A stretch of DNA of 64,000 bases from the NCBI GenBank assembly GCA_947169885.1, contig CAMVRM010000011.1:1-64000 (forward strand), given 5' to 3'. The notes under the pieces are model-generated. The model had not been told where the DNA came from and made no database searches. It saw only the letters and a list, made by a program, of their open reading frames with translations. Below, in pieces: positions 15,529 through 23,827 of this stretch. How positions within the stretch are numbered: position 1 is the stretch's first letter; every line of letters starts with the position of its first letter. Source of the stretch: an uncultured Ruminococcus sp. (GTDB taxonomy: Bacteria > Bacillota > Clostridia > Oscillospirales > Ruminococcaceae). The translations under genes were made by a program, and so were the position numbers.

Positions 15529-16455
15529 TTAATGCCTCATTCGCCTTACAAAGAACACGATAGCGGCTATACCTGTGTAAAGATAGCTTGTTCCGAGGTC
15601 GCTCTCATATGCTTTTCTGACTGCGCCGATATCATCGTATGAGTCGATTATACTGCCGAACTGTGTGAAAGATGCTTCAACGAGTGTGGGAACGTAAACG
15701 TCCTCGGGTTCCATATCATATTCTTCAAGAAGCTTTGTGTCGCTTCGCAGTTCTTTCTGTGATTCAACGATCATATGACCGTAGCAAAGTCTTATACCGC
15801 AGAATACCGAGACGATTATCGCAATGCCGACTACCAGCGCACCGCCTGCACCAAAGCCCTTTGCAAAGAGTGTGTAGCCGAAAAAACAGCACACAACGAT
15901 AGCAAGCGCACCCCATGACGAGATAAAGCCCGTAAGCCCTATCAGATACCAGATGCCCGTGCCGAGAACTGCACCCAGCAGAGTTCCGACGATGCCCATG
16001 CCCATATTTTCGTCGCTGTTTCTGCTTAAAGTACTGCGGCGTTCACGGATAGTCTGATACGTTCCCTGAGTGCTTCGTGTTGCGTAATCGTAGTTGGTGG
16101 CACGTTCGTAATCCTCGGCACTGTAACGTTTCTGAGTGTTGACAGGCTCGGCGCTCTCCATGGGGATATTTGACGGCTCACCGTTCATGCCGTTCATACC
16201 ACCCATGCCGCCGTTCATGCCCATGTCCATAGGCGCAGGCTGACCGACAGGCTCGTCCATAGCGAACGTTTGCTGAGGCGCAGACCCGAAGTCGGAATAG
16301 CCCTGAGCAGGCGTTACCGGGTCCATGGGAATATCCGACTGCGACTGCTGAAATTCCTGCTGTTCAGCTTCTTCGTCATAATCGGGATACTGCTGTGGTT
16401 CGGGCTTAGGCTGTTCGGGAGCCATATCATTTAAAAAAGAACCGAAATCTCTCAT
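15529..16455 (-). CDS. hypothetical membrane protein with a Gln/Pro/Met/Gly-rich N-terminus
   Basis: The 308-residue product has a hydrophilic, disordered N-terminal half with clusters of Gln, Pro and a GMNGGMGGMNGMNG run, then four hydrophobic helices in the second half (about 150-240 and a last one near the C-terminus, LYTGIAAIVFFV). No conserved enzyme motif is visible and I do not recognise the family. The ATG follows AAAGGAGAAACAAA and a perfect promoter at 16490-16518. It is divergent from the ECF sigma gene. Confidence 0.75.
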   Translation of the reverse strand: MRDFGSFLNDMAPEQPKPEPQQYPDYDEEAEQQEFQQSQSDIPMDPVTPAQGYSDFGSAPQQTFAMDEPVGQPAPMDMGMNGGMGGMNGMNGEPSNIPMESAEPVNTQKRYSAEDYERATNYDYATRSTQGTYQTIRERRSTLSRNSDENMGMGIVGTLLGAVLGTGIWYLIGLTGFISSWGALAIVVCCFFGYTLFAKGFGAGGALVVGIAIIVSVFCGIRLCYGHMIVESQKELRSDTKLLEEYDMEPEDVYVPTLVEASFTQFGSIIDSYDDIGAVRKAYESDLGTSYLYTGIAAIVFFVRRMRH

Positions 16456-16489
16456 TTTGTTTCTCCTTTATCACAAAAATTACACAAAT

Positions 16490-16518
16490 ATTATAACATA
16501 TTAACCTTTCATTGTCAA
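16490..16518 (-). promoter_or_regulatory. consensus sigma-A promoter of the 15529-16455 gene
   Basis: On the minus strand TTGACA (16513-16518), 17 bp, TATAAT (16490-16495). Confidence 0.85.
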
Positions 16519-16665
16519 TACTTAAACGTTTATTTTTGTATACCTTTATGACTTTTATCATCTTGACAGAAACACAAAGACTTTTTTCAGGATTTTTTCA
16601 AAAAGTGTAACTTTTTCTGCACATTTCTTGATTATCATAGTGAAGAAAGAAAGGAGGTCAGACCA

Positions 16666-17232
16666 ATGGATGAGCATATAAAAGACAGTGAACTTGTGGA
16701 GCTGTATTTGTCCAGAAACGAGTTGGCAGTTGAGCAGACAGAAAAACTCTACGGAAAACGTCTGAAAGGACTTGCCAAAAGTTTTCTGAGTGATATGCGT
16801 GATGTGGAGGAATGTGTGAACGATACCTATCTGAAAGCATGGAACTCTATCCCCCCACAAAAGCCCGATGACCTTTTTTCATACCTTGCAAGGCTCTGCC
16901 GATGCACCGCCTACAATATCATAGATAAACAGCAGACATCAAAGCGCTCGGCACAGCTTGTTGAACTCACTCATGAAATGGAAGAGTGCATTCCCGACAA
17001 CAGCCGCAGTGCTTCACAGGACGACAAGTTTATTTCAGCGCTGATAAACGAGTTCCTGAACACGCTTTCCTGTGATAAGTGTGATATGTTCGTCAAGCGT
17101 TACTGGTACGGTGAAAGTGTGGAGCAGATCGCAAAGGAAATGGGATTCACAAAAAGCAAGGTCAAAACTACACTCCACAGAACGAGAGATAAACTCAGGA
17201 AATTTTTAGAGAAGAAAGGAGTACAGCCATGA
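16666..17232 (+). CDS. ECF-type RNA polymerase sigma factor
   Basis: A 188-residue sigma-70 family protein with only regions 2 and 4. Region 2 is DVEECVNDTYLKAWNSIPP (about 45-65) and LFSYLARLCRCTAYN; region 4 is YWYGESVEQIAKEMG followed by KSKVKTTLHRTRDKLRKFL. It would direct RNA polymerase to an extracytoplasmic-stress regulon. The ATG has AAAGGAGGT upstream. The next gene overlaps by four bases (ATGA) and encodes a membrane partner, the usual arrangement of sigma and anti-sigma. A TGTAAC followed by a T-run at about 16607 resembles an ECF -35 element, but no matching -10 is clear. Confidence 0.9.
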   Translation: MDEHIKDSELVELYLSRNELAVEQTEKLYGKRLKGLAKSFLSDMRDVEECVNDTYLKAWNSIPPQKPDDLFSYLARLCRCTAYNIIDKQQTSKRSAQLVELTHEMEECIPDNSRSASQDDKFISALINEFLNTLSCDKCDMFVKRYWYGESVEQIAKEMGFTKSKVKTTLHRTRDKLRKFLEKKGVQP

Positions 17233-18212
17233 ACGGAAATGATATATTAAGAGCAATGAATGAGCTGGACGAAAGATTCATCGTTTCGGCAAACAGTGAA
17301 CAGTCGGTAACGCTGAGCAGAAAGCCTGCTAAGAACATATTCAGGATCACTGTCGGGATAGCGGCGGCTGCGGCGCTTGTGATACCTGTCGGGGCGTATG
17401 CTTATTCACAGCTGACCCACCGTGAAAAGGTGAGCATATACTACACCGAGGACGGTGTGCAGAAGCTGGAGAAAAACGGACTTGCAAGCGGTCGGACAGT
17501 TGAAAACGGACAGATAAGGCTCACAGTGGACACTGAATTGTGCGACGGCAATTTCACTCAGGGCGTTTACACACTGACTGCACTTACCGAAGATGCCAAG
17601 GAACACCTTGAAACTGCAATGTCGAAACTGGTATATGCCGACACGGGTGAGGAAATATCTCCTGTCGGCGGAGGATTCGAGGGTTGGAACGGCGAGGCTC
17701 GCAGTGACTATGAACTGACAAGTACATTTACCTATCCGATAAAAAATGCCTATATCGACAGCAACCGTCCCCTGCGGCTGGAATTCTATGAATTTGTTGA
17801 GACAGGGGAAACAGATGACTATGGCGGCAGAGTTGTTGTTGACGATCTCACATACTATGACGGCATATCTTTTGACCTGCTGACCGTGCCGAACGTTCCC
17901 TGCAAAACGCTCTGTTCGGCAGACGGAACAGAAATGATACTCTCTCCCTACGGTGTGAGCGAACAGGACGAAAGCTGGGCATATCCGCAGGACGGTCATG
18001 AAGAGGAAGCATTTATACATTCATTTATAATAATATCGACAGACGGCGAGAGAACGGATATTGAGGATACTGTAAAAGATACAGAGAATGCGACCCGTGA
18101 GTATTCGGGCACACCCGGCACGGGAAGATTCAGCTATCGCTTCGGAACGATACTCGATATTGAGAACATCAGCGGCGTTGAGATAGACGGCGTTGAATAT
18201 ACGGAAGAATGA
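17229..18212 (+). CDS. single-pass membrane protein, probable anti-sigma factor (DUF4179-like)
   Basis: The 327-residue protein has a short cytoplasmic N-terminus (about 1-35), one membrane helix (about 38-60, ITVGIAAAAALVIPVGAYAY) and a large extracytoplasmic domain rich in beta-strand. That topology and the four-base overlap with the upstream ECF sigma gene make an anti-sigma role likely. The resemblance to DUF4179 proteins is from memory. No zinc-binding HxxxCxxC motif is present in the N-terminus, so it is not a ZAS-type anti-sigma. Confidence 0.72.
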   Translation: MNGNDILRAMNELDERFIVSANSEQSVTLSRKPAKNIFRITVGIAAAAALVIPVGAYAYSQLTHREKVSIYYTEDGVQKLEKNGLASGRTVENGQIRLTVDTELCDGNFTQGVYTLTALTEDAKEHLETAMSKLVYADTGEEISPVGGGFEGWNGEARSDYELTSTFTYPIKNAYIDSNRPLRLEFYEFVETGETDDYGGRVVVDDLTYYDGISFDLLTVPNVPCKTLCSADGTEMILSPYGVSEQDESWAYPQDGHEEEAFIHSFIIISTDGERTDIEDTVKDTENATREYSGTPGTGRFSYRFGTILDIENISGVEIDGVEYTEE

Positions 18213-18258
18213 ACTTTTTTCGGCGTGCTTTCGGGTGCGCCGATTTTTTTACAATAAC

Positions 18259-18293
18259 AAAAGCGACCGTCTGAAAAACTCTCAGACGATCGC
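18259..18293 (-). terminator. hairpin downstream of the sugar-binding lipoprotein gene
   Basis: GCGACCGTCTGA pairs with TCAGACGATCGC with one mismatch and a seven-base loop. On the minus strand it is followed by TTTT. It also lies 3' of the convergent anti-sigma gene and may serve both. Confidence 0.6.
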
Positions 18294-18310
18294 TGTGAAC
18301 TATTGCTCCC

Positions 18311-18412
18311 CCAATTAAACCTTGCCAAATAAGTTAAGGCTTCGAGAATAAAACACCGTAAAATCATGATTTTGAATTTACAAGTGCATTATAAGCGGCA
18401 AGGTTTAGTTGG
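18311..18412. repeat. 102-bp element bounded by a 16-bp inverted repeat
   Basis: CCAATTAAACCTTGCC (18311-18326) is repeated inverted at 18397-18412 with one mismatch. Near the centre is a perfect 14-bp palindrome AAAATCATGATTTT (18360-18373). It lies 11 bp after the stop of the sugar-binding lipoprotein gene and codes for nothing. Confidence 0.5.
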
Positions 18413-18422
18413 ATTATCAATA

Positions 18423-19679
18423 TTATTTCTCAAAGTGCCCCTTAGCCGTATTGTAGAAAATATTCGCTGTTTCCTCAACAGTCGCCTTATCGAACAGAAC
18501 CTCATTCGAGGCTGTGAAGAACTCGTCGATCAGGTCGCCGTCCTCCATGACCGCCGTCAGCTGACGCATCTCAACGCCGTTCATCTTCTGCGAAGCGTCA
18601 TACTGCAAGCCGTTCATCTGGGACTGTATCGCCGACTGCGCCGACTTGCTCAGAGGTATTCCCTTTTCAACGCCTTGAAGTTCCGCCATTTCGGAACTGT
18701 TGAGCAGAAAGTCGAGAAGCATTCCTGCCTCTTTCGGATGTTCGGTGTCCTTGCTGACTGCGTACATCGTGGCAGGTTTTGCGTACCAGCCTGCGCCCTG
18801 CGAACCGCCGTCAATGGTCGTGTAGTCGGCAATGACTATCGTTCTTCCCTTTTCTATCGCACTGCCGAAGTAGTTTGCCGCATCGCTGACCCACGCAACA
18901 CAGCCCGCATATTCCTCGTCGTCAAGGCTGAGACGTTCGTAATGCTCCGCCTGCGGAAGAACTTTTTCGTCAACAAGACGCTTGTAGAATGTGAACATCT
19001 CGGTGAAGTCCTCGGCGTTGAAGTTCAGTTCACCGCTGTCCGTCTGGAAACTCTTGCCCCTCGCCTGCTCGGTGTAGGTGATAAGATACAGCCAAAGCGA
19101 CTTTGAAGCCGCAGACATGGGATAGATACCGTCAGCGCTCATAACTGCCGCCGCCTTGAACAGATCGTCCCACGTTTTCGGAACGTCAAGACCGTATTTG
19201 TCATATATAGTCTTGTTGATATAGACCGTCTGAGTGTTCATTGCGATAGGCACGGCGTTGAGCGCATCGCCCTTTATGCCGTAGTCAAGTGCCGACTGCT
19301 CAAAGTTCGACAGGTCGATCTGCTCGCTGAGTTTGTTGATGTCATAGTAGCCCGTGCCGTCCTGCGAATATGCTGAGAGCCACCCGAAGTTTATCTGCAT
19401 AACGTCCGCTTCGGTGTCAGAGATCATCTGAACTTTATTTCGCATCTCATAGCCCGACCATTCGGAATAACTCATGTCGACTTTTATCTCGGGGTGAAGC
19501 TCCTCGAATTTCTCTATCGCTTCAATGGTGTATTTGTTGCGTGAATCGTTGCCCCACCATGAGAATTTCAGTTCCACCTGCTTGTCATAGGTCTTGACGA
19601 TCTTGCTGTCAGAGCAGGCTGTGAGCGAAAGCATCGAAGCCGCACACAAAACAGCCGCTGTCTTTCTGAATAGATACAT
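18423..19679 (-). CDS. extracellular sugar-binding lipoprotein (ABC solute-binding family 1)
   Basis: The 418-residue product starts with a lipoprotein signal ending LTAC (Cys about 21) and continues as a MalE-type binding protein: LKFSWWGNDSRNKYTIEAIE, DVMQINFGW, PKTWDDLF near 165 and the hinge regions of the family. Such proteins normally feed an ABC importer, but no permease or ATPase gene is adjacent. Instead it follows a membrane-bound degenerate GGDEF gene by 18 bp, probably in one transcript. It could be the ligand-sensing subunit of that protein. The ATG follows AAGGGGGCG. Confidence 0.85.
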   Translation of the reverse strand: MYLFRKTAAVLCAASMLSLTACSDSKIVKTYDKQVELKFSWWGNDSRNKYTIEAIEKFEELHPEIKVDMSYSEWSGYEMRNKVQMISDTEADVMQINFGWLSAYSQDGTGYYDINKLSEQIDLSNFEQSALDYGIKGDALNAVPIAMNTQTVYINKTIYDKYGLDVPKTWDDLFKAAAVMSADGIYPMSAASKSLWLYLITYTEQARGKSFQTDSGELNFNAEDFTEMFTFYKRLVDEKVLPQAEHYERLSLDDEEYAGCVAWVSDAANYFGSAIEKGRTIVIADYTTIDGGSQGAGWYAKPATMYAVSKDTEHPKEAGMLLDFLLNSSEMAELQGVEKGIPLSKSAQSAIQSQMNGLQYDASQKMNGVEMRQLTAVMEDGDLIDEFFTASNEVLFDKATVEETANIFYNTAKGHFEK

Positions 19680-19697
19680 AACTTTTTTCGCCCCCTT

Positions 19698-21182
19698 TTA
19701 CCTGACCGTGCAGATGCTGCCGCCCTGTTTTTTCGACTCGCTGAGGGCGATGTATGCTCTTTCTCTGAGTTCGCCGTAATTCTGAGCGGCTGACGGATAG
19801 ACCGAAACGCCTGCGCTAACTGTAACGCTTAAAATGCCCATAGTGCTTGTGCGCATATCTTCCCTGAACTTGTCGCAGACAAGCTGTGAATCCTGACTGA
19901 TAAGCGCCTTGAAGTCGCCTGCGGAGTGGTCTGTCTGCTTGGTGAACACTGCAAATGAGCATTCGCCCGTGCGTCCGATCTCTTCAAGACGCTGACCGAA
20001 CACTTCCCTGATAACGTTGTTGAGTTTTGTAAGCTGTTCATAAGCCGCATCACTTCCGCACTTGTCGAGTATTTCGTCATAGTTATCTATCTCAAACACG
20101 GCAAGCGAACGGACGGAATTTGCACCCGAAGTTACCATGACAGACGAACACTTATCGTTGAAGAAACGCCTTGCAAGAACACCCTCAAAGCCGTCCTCTC
20201 TGAGTTCATCGGAAAGCGAAGAAGTGATAGTCTTTACAGGGTCAGCGATCTTCCTTATGAACAGAACGCCCGTCCCGACTGCCACAAGACCTGCTATAAC
20301 TGCGATAAGAATGATTATCTTTCTCATGTCGGCGGCTTCTTTGAGGATAATATTCGTGGGGATAGAGCAGATAACATACCAGTCGCCGTTGGTAATGTTG
20401 ACAGTTGAAAGGTTGTTCTCGTCAAGAACGGTGGCAGTGTCCTGATCTCTGACGCTCAGCAGAATATCTTTCGGAGTAACAGAACCCAGAGCGTCCTTTC
20501 CCGAGCTGTATATCATGCGGTAAGACTTGTCGGTGAGCCTTATCTCCATATCTTTCATGGTGTCGGGGTTGTCAAAGACTTCTTCAAGCTCGGTGGTGTA
20601 GAACGATATGAGGAACACCGCATTATCATGTATGCGCTTTACGTAATAAATGCGCTCGTAGTCGTTTTTATAGCCCGTGTACCAGCCGTCATGAGTGCGC
20701 TCACGGATTATCATGCCTTCAAGGTCATTGAACAGCGAGTCGCCGAAAAGAGCCGTTGTGCCGTTTGAGACTTTGCCGACTGTGTGGTTGTTGCGGTAAA
20801 CGATGCCGTAGTCAACAAAGTTTTCCATAAGGCAAAGGCTGTAAAGATCATCGGATATCTGCTTTTCCGTGCCTATCGCTTCGTACTCATCGTTATCAGG
20901 GTCAGCCGCATCATAGGTGTAAGCGTTGTCCACCGAGAATGCGAGCGTTCCGACAGTCTCCATTCTCGAAAGATAGCTGTCAAGGTTAAGCTTCATCTGA
21001 ACGTTCAGCGAAGCGGTCATGGTGCTGACTTTTTCTTTCAGCACGTTGTCATAGCGGCTTATGGCAAAAGTTGTAATGATAAATATGGCTAGTATCACCA
21101 TGATAGCATAGCCTATGACCATCCACCTGCTGAGGCGGCGTATCTTCACAAGGCTTTGCGCCTGTATCTCGTCTCTTGTCAT
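19698..21182 (-). CDS. membrane sensor protein with a degenerate GGDEF domain
   Basis: Translation is taken from the ATG at 21182 because GGAGG lies eight bases upstream (494 residues). A membrane helix at about 20-42 and another at about 285-308 enclose an extracytoplasmic Cache-like domain of roughly 240 residues. The cytoplasmic part is a GGDEF fold whose signature reads TGECSF instead of GGDEF, so cyclase activity is unlikely; it may bind GTP or c-di-GMP or act by protein contact. It is co-transcribed with the sugar-binding lipoprotein gene. The promoter at 21264-21292 starts a leader whose first 40 nt fold into a hairpin. Confidence 0.82.
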   Translation of the reverse strand: MTRDEIQAQSLVKIRRLSRWMVIGYAIMVILAIFIITTFAISRYDNVLKEKVSTMTASLNVQMKLNLDSYLSRMETVGTLAFSVDNAYTYDAADPDNDEYEAIGTEKQISDDLYSLCLMENFVDYGIVYRNNHTVGKVSNGTTALFGDSLFNDLEGMIIRERTHDGWYTGYKNDYERIYYVKRIHDNAVFLISFYTTELEEVFDNPDTMKDMEIRLTDKSYRMIYSSGKDALGSVTPKDILLSVRDQDTATVLDENNLSTVNITNGDWYVICSIPTNIILKEAADMRKIIILIAVIAGLVAVGTGVLFIRKIADPVKTITSSLSDELREDGFEGVLARRFFNDKCSSVMVTSGANSVRSLAVFEIDNYDEILDKCGSDAAYEQLTKLNNVIREVFGQRLEEIGRTGECSFAVFTKQTDHSAGDFKALISQDSQLVCDKFREDMRTSTMGILSVTVSAGVSVYPSAAQNYGELRERAYIALSESKKQGGSICTVR

Positions 21183-21219
21183 GCTTTTTCCTCCATAAAA
21201 CAATACAAAATGCGTTTAT

Positions 21220-21258
21220 AAAAGAGAATGACTTCGGTAACTGCCGCCATTCTCTTTT
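21220..21258 (-). terminator. hairpin at the 5' end of the degenerate GGDEF operon leader
   Basis: AAAAGAGAATG and CATTCTCTTTT pair around 17 nt. On the minus strand the stem ends in a T-run, as in an intrinsic terminator, yet it starts almost exactly at the expected transcription start of the promoter at 21264-21292. It also follows the alpha/beta hydrolase gene, so it may be that gene's terminator, an attenuator for the next operon, or both. Confidence 0.6.
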
Positions 21259-21263
21259 TAATA

Positions 21264-21292
21264 ATTATACCATAGAAAACGATTACATTCAA
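21264..21292 (-). promoter_or_regulatory. sigma-A promoter of the degenerate GGDEF / sugar-binding lipoprotein operon
   Basis: On the minus strand TTGAAT (21287-21292), 17 bp, TATAAT (21264-21269). Confidence 0.72.
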
Positions 21293-21345
21293 CTTTTAAT
21301 TAATAATATCATGTTAAATAATATTTGTATGCAGCAGATACAGGC

Positions 21346-22158
21346 TCAAATCAGCTTTTCAAGTTCACCGGAAAATTCTTTCGGATGCTCCGATATAAAC
21401 AGGTGAGTGCTGTCGGGAAATGCCACAGACTTATACGGAACGTTCACATTGTCTCCGTACCACTTCGCAAGTTCAGGCGAATAGAGAGTCCCCTGTTCCG
21501 AATAAAAATATGTCAGCGGAACTGTGATCTTCCCGACATTTTTCCTCAGATCCTGACCGTTCATAGAGTGGAACAGGCTCAGAAGTGTTGCTTCGTCACA
21601 TTCTTTGAGTTTCTTTCTAAGCCCTGCTTTGAGAAGCGGAGCAGGGACACGTTCCAGTTTCGGATCGGTTTTAAGGGCATACTCATGAAACAGCGTTTTG
21701 CAGTCCTTCAGCTTGTCTGCAAGACTGTCGCTCCCGGTGTAGCCGCCCTTGTAAAGTCCCAGGTGCCAATCCGCATCGTTTATCTTTTTAGGGGTCATAT
21801 CGCAAAGCACCACCTGTGACAACCTTGAACAGCCATACTTCCCGATGTATGTAAGCGCTGTGCTTGCACCCATGGACCAGCCCAGCAATATGACCTGATC
21901 CAGCTGAAGACCCTCGATAAGTTCATTAAGATCATCTGCAAGCATCTCAACGCTTACCGTATTGCTGCCTGCCGCCTTACTGCCGCCGTGACCTCTGTGG
22001 TCATAGCAGATAAATCTCGCTTTTCCTGAGAGCAAACTTACAGGCTTTGAAAACACATCATGAGTGCTTGTCCAGCCGTGCATCATCACAACGGGCTTGC
22101 CGTTTCCGTGTTCCTCGTAATAAAGCCCATCATTGTTTTTCATCTTGTAAATGCTCAA
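21346..22158 (-). CDS. alpha/beta hydrolase
   Basis: A 270-residue cytosolic alpha/beta-fold hydrolase. VVMMHGWTSTHD forms the oxyanion-hole region, LLGWSMGAS (about 92-100) the nucleophile elbow, and DSTHLF near the C-terminus the catalytic His; the acid Asp is in the preceding strand region. The start is taken as TTG at 22158, nine bases after a GGAG inside the end of the upstream HD-kinase gene; the ATG at 22143 has no ribosome binding site. The 6-bp gap to the HD-kinase stop implies a coupled operon. Substrate unknown. Confidence 0.85.
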   Translation of the reverse strand: MSIYKMKNNDGLYYEEHGNGKPVVMMHGWTSTHDVFSKPVSLLSGKARFICYDHRGHGGSKAAGSNTVSVEMLADDLNELIEGLQLDQVILLGWSMGASTALTYIGKYGCSRLSQVVLCDMTPKKINDADWHLGLYKGGYTGSDSLADKLKDCKTLFHEYALKTDPKLERVPAPLLKAGLRKKLKECDEATLLSLFHSMNGQDLRKNVGKITVPLTYFYSEQGTLYSPELAKWYGDNVNVPYKSVAFPDSTHLFISEHPKEFSGELEKLI

Positions 22159-22164
22159 TCATTC

Positions 22165-23613
22165 TCACTCCAATAACTTTTTGATCTTTCCTGTAAGAAG
22201 TTCTACTGATGCGATGTCACTGTCGGAAAGCAGATGCTTTTTCTTTATCTGTCCGATAAGACGAACATATGCAAGAACAGCCGCCTTTCGGTCGATCTCG
22301 TTCGTAACGGCCGGGTCGTCAGTTCCTGTGTAGTGCTTTATGAAGCTGTGATAGAAAGCCTCAGCCGTCTGCGCCGAAAATCCCATAAAGTTCTCGATCG
22401 TTTTCGGGTCAAGCACAGCATAACCCACATAGAACAGGTACATACTGCTTATGTCAAGAATAGGGTCGCCAACGGACATTCGGTCAACGTCAATGAACAG
22501 CGGCTCTCCGTTCGACAGGAACACGTTCGAGGTGTGCAGATCGCCGTGAACAAGATACTTCGGCTTCGGGAGCGCCCTTATCCGTCCGATAAGTTCGGCT
22601 TCGAGTTCGCCGTCAAGCTTTGCACGCTTCACCCAGCCCTCCAACTGTTTGTTAGCATTCGGGAACAGCTTTTCATCGTCAGGCTCGGTGGAATGTATCT
22701 GCTTTGCAATGTCAGCCATTATCCCTGCAAAGTTGTCAAAATGCGTGGGGTTCATGGCGATAAACTCCGAGATAGTCTTTGCATTTATCAGCTCGAACAT
22801 TGCGCCGTAGCCCTTTCCTACCGAAACGATGCCGAAGGAGATCGCAGTCGGCAGACCCATAACAAAAGCCGTTCTTGCAAGCGCTATCTCACGCTCAACA
22901 TCTTTATAAGTGTTCTTTTCGTTATATACCTTGACGATAAGTTCATCATCATAGCGGAACACTTCGCCCTTTGCGCCCTTTCCGATGCGTGTACAGCCTG
23001 ACACATCTATCTTGCGGTATTCCTTGTACTTCGCCTTTGAGGAATCAAAAGTCCCCGGCCACAGATAGTTTATGCGGTCGATGTATTCCTTGTATCTGCC
23101 TGTTTTGTTCAGTTCCATTTCAACTACCTCGGCGATAGTCTTGTAGTACCAAAGCTGTTCGGCAGGGTCGCTCTCGTGAAGATAGTCCCACATTTTCTCG
23201 CCCATTTCGCCGTAACTGCCTGCAAGCGAGCGCAGATTGGAAAGCTTGTCCGCAAGCCACAGCATCTTCACGCCATGGTCGGAAGAACTTATCAGCTTGA
23301 CAAGGCACTCCTCCTTGCGGCGCTTCCACGTTGCGGACATTTCCTCGTTTTCGTACTTATTTTCGGTAACAGCGTCAACAAGCACAGCCACACGCCTGCC
23401 GAAACGCTTTTCTATCTCGGCAATAGTGCCGTCAGTGTCCTCAACAATATCATGCAGAACTCCTGCGGCGATTATCTCCATATCATCGGTCATTGTCGAG
23501 AGGATATGCGCCACTTCCAGTGGGTGGAGGATATAAGGTGTGTTGTTTATTCTTCTGACTTTGCCCTGATACATAACAGTCGAATAGATTATTGCTTCTT
23601 CAAGTAGGTTCAT
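22165..23613 (-). CDS. fusion of a RelA/SpoT-type HD domain with an APH-like kinase
   Basis: The 482-residue protein joins two domains. Residues 1-180 form an HD phosphohydrolase like the (p)ppGpp hydrolase module: YILHPLEVA, LHDIVEDTDG (the HD and the EDT site), FGRRVAVLVDAVT and WLADKLSNLR. Residues 205-480 form an APH/choline-kinase-like domain with IGKGAKGEVFR (P-loop-like), LIVKVY (Lys), VHGDLHTSNVFL and FIDVDRMS. No synthetase, TGS or ACT domain is present. It could hydrolyse an alarmone or another nucleotide and phosphorylate a small molecule or protein. The alpha/beta hydrolase gene follows in the same transcript. The domain order is unusual. Confidence 0.82.
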   Translation of the reverse strand: MNLLEEAIIYSTVMYQGKVRRINNTPYILHPLEVAHILSTMTDDMEIIAAGVLHDIVEDTDGTIAEIEKRFGRRVAVLVDAVTENKYENEEMSATWKRRKEECLVKLISSSDHGVKMLWLADKLSNLRSLAGSYGEMGEKMWDYLHESDPAEQLWYYKTIAEVVEMELNKTGRYKEYIDRINYLWPGTFDSSKAKYKEYRKIDVSGCTRIGKGAKGEVFRYDDELIVKVYNEKNTYKDVEREIALARTAFVMGLPTAISFGIVSVGKGYGAMFELINAKTISEFIAMNPTHFDNFAGIMADIAKQIHSTEPDDEKLFPNANKQLEGWVKRAKLDGELEAELIGRIRALPKPKYLVHGDLHTSNVFLSNGEPLFIDVDRMSVGDPILDISSMYLFYVGYAVLDPKTIENFMGFSAQTAEAFYHSFIKHYTGTDDPAVTNEIDRKAAVLAYVRLIGQIKKKHLLSDSDIASVELLTGKIKKLLE

Positions 23614-23762
23614 ATGTCTGCTATCCTTTCTTTAAAGAACTGTTTCACTGTAAGAAAACTGCATATATTTTTTTGAGTTTACAGCTTTATCTTTGATAAT
23701 TATAAACATCTATTGTGGTATCAAAGTGTGTATGCAGTGTTAGTAATGTGATATTAAGCTAT

Positions 23763-23793
23763 TTTGTTACAAACTTTTAAAATATGTAACAAA
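23763..23793. promoter_or_regulatory. TTTGTTACA inverted repeat upstream of the HD-kinase gene
   Basis: TTTGTTACA (23763-23771) is repeated inverted at 23785-23793 with a 13-bp spacer. The same nonamer, or one base off, occurs in the promoters of both STAS-kinase genes at 25726-25745 and 25888-25907. It may be an operator shared by the kinase genes. Confidence 0.45.
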
Positions 23794-23827
23794 TCAGCAC
23801 ACAGTTAAGGCACAGACTAAACTATTT

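Noticed and set aside
16600-16660. Autoregulated ECF promoter before the sigma gene
   Set aside because: A TGTAAC plus T-run resembles an ECF -35, but no convincing -10 motif at the right distance was found, so it is not listed as a feature.
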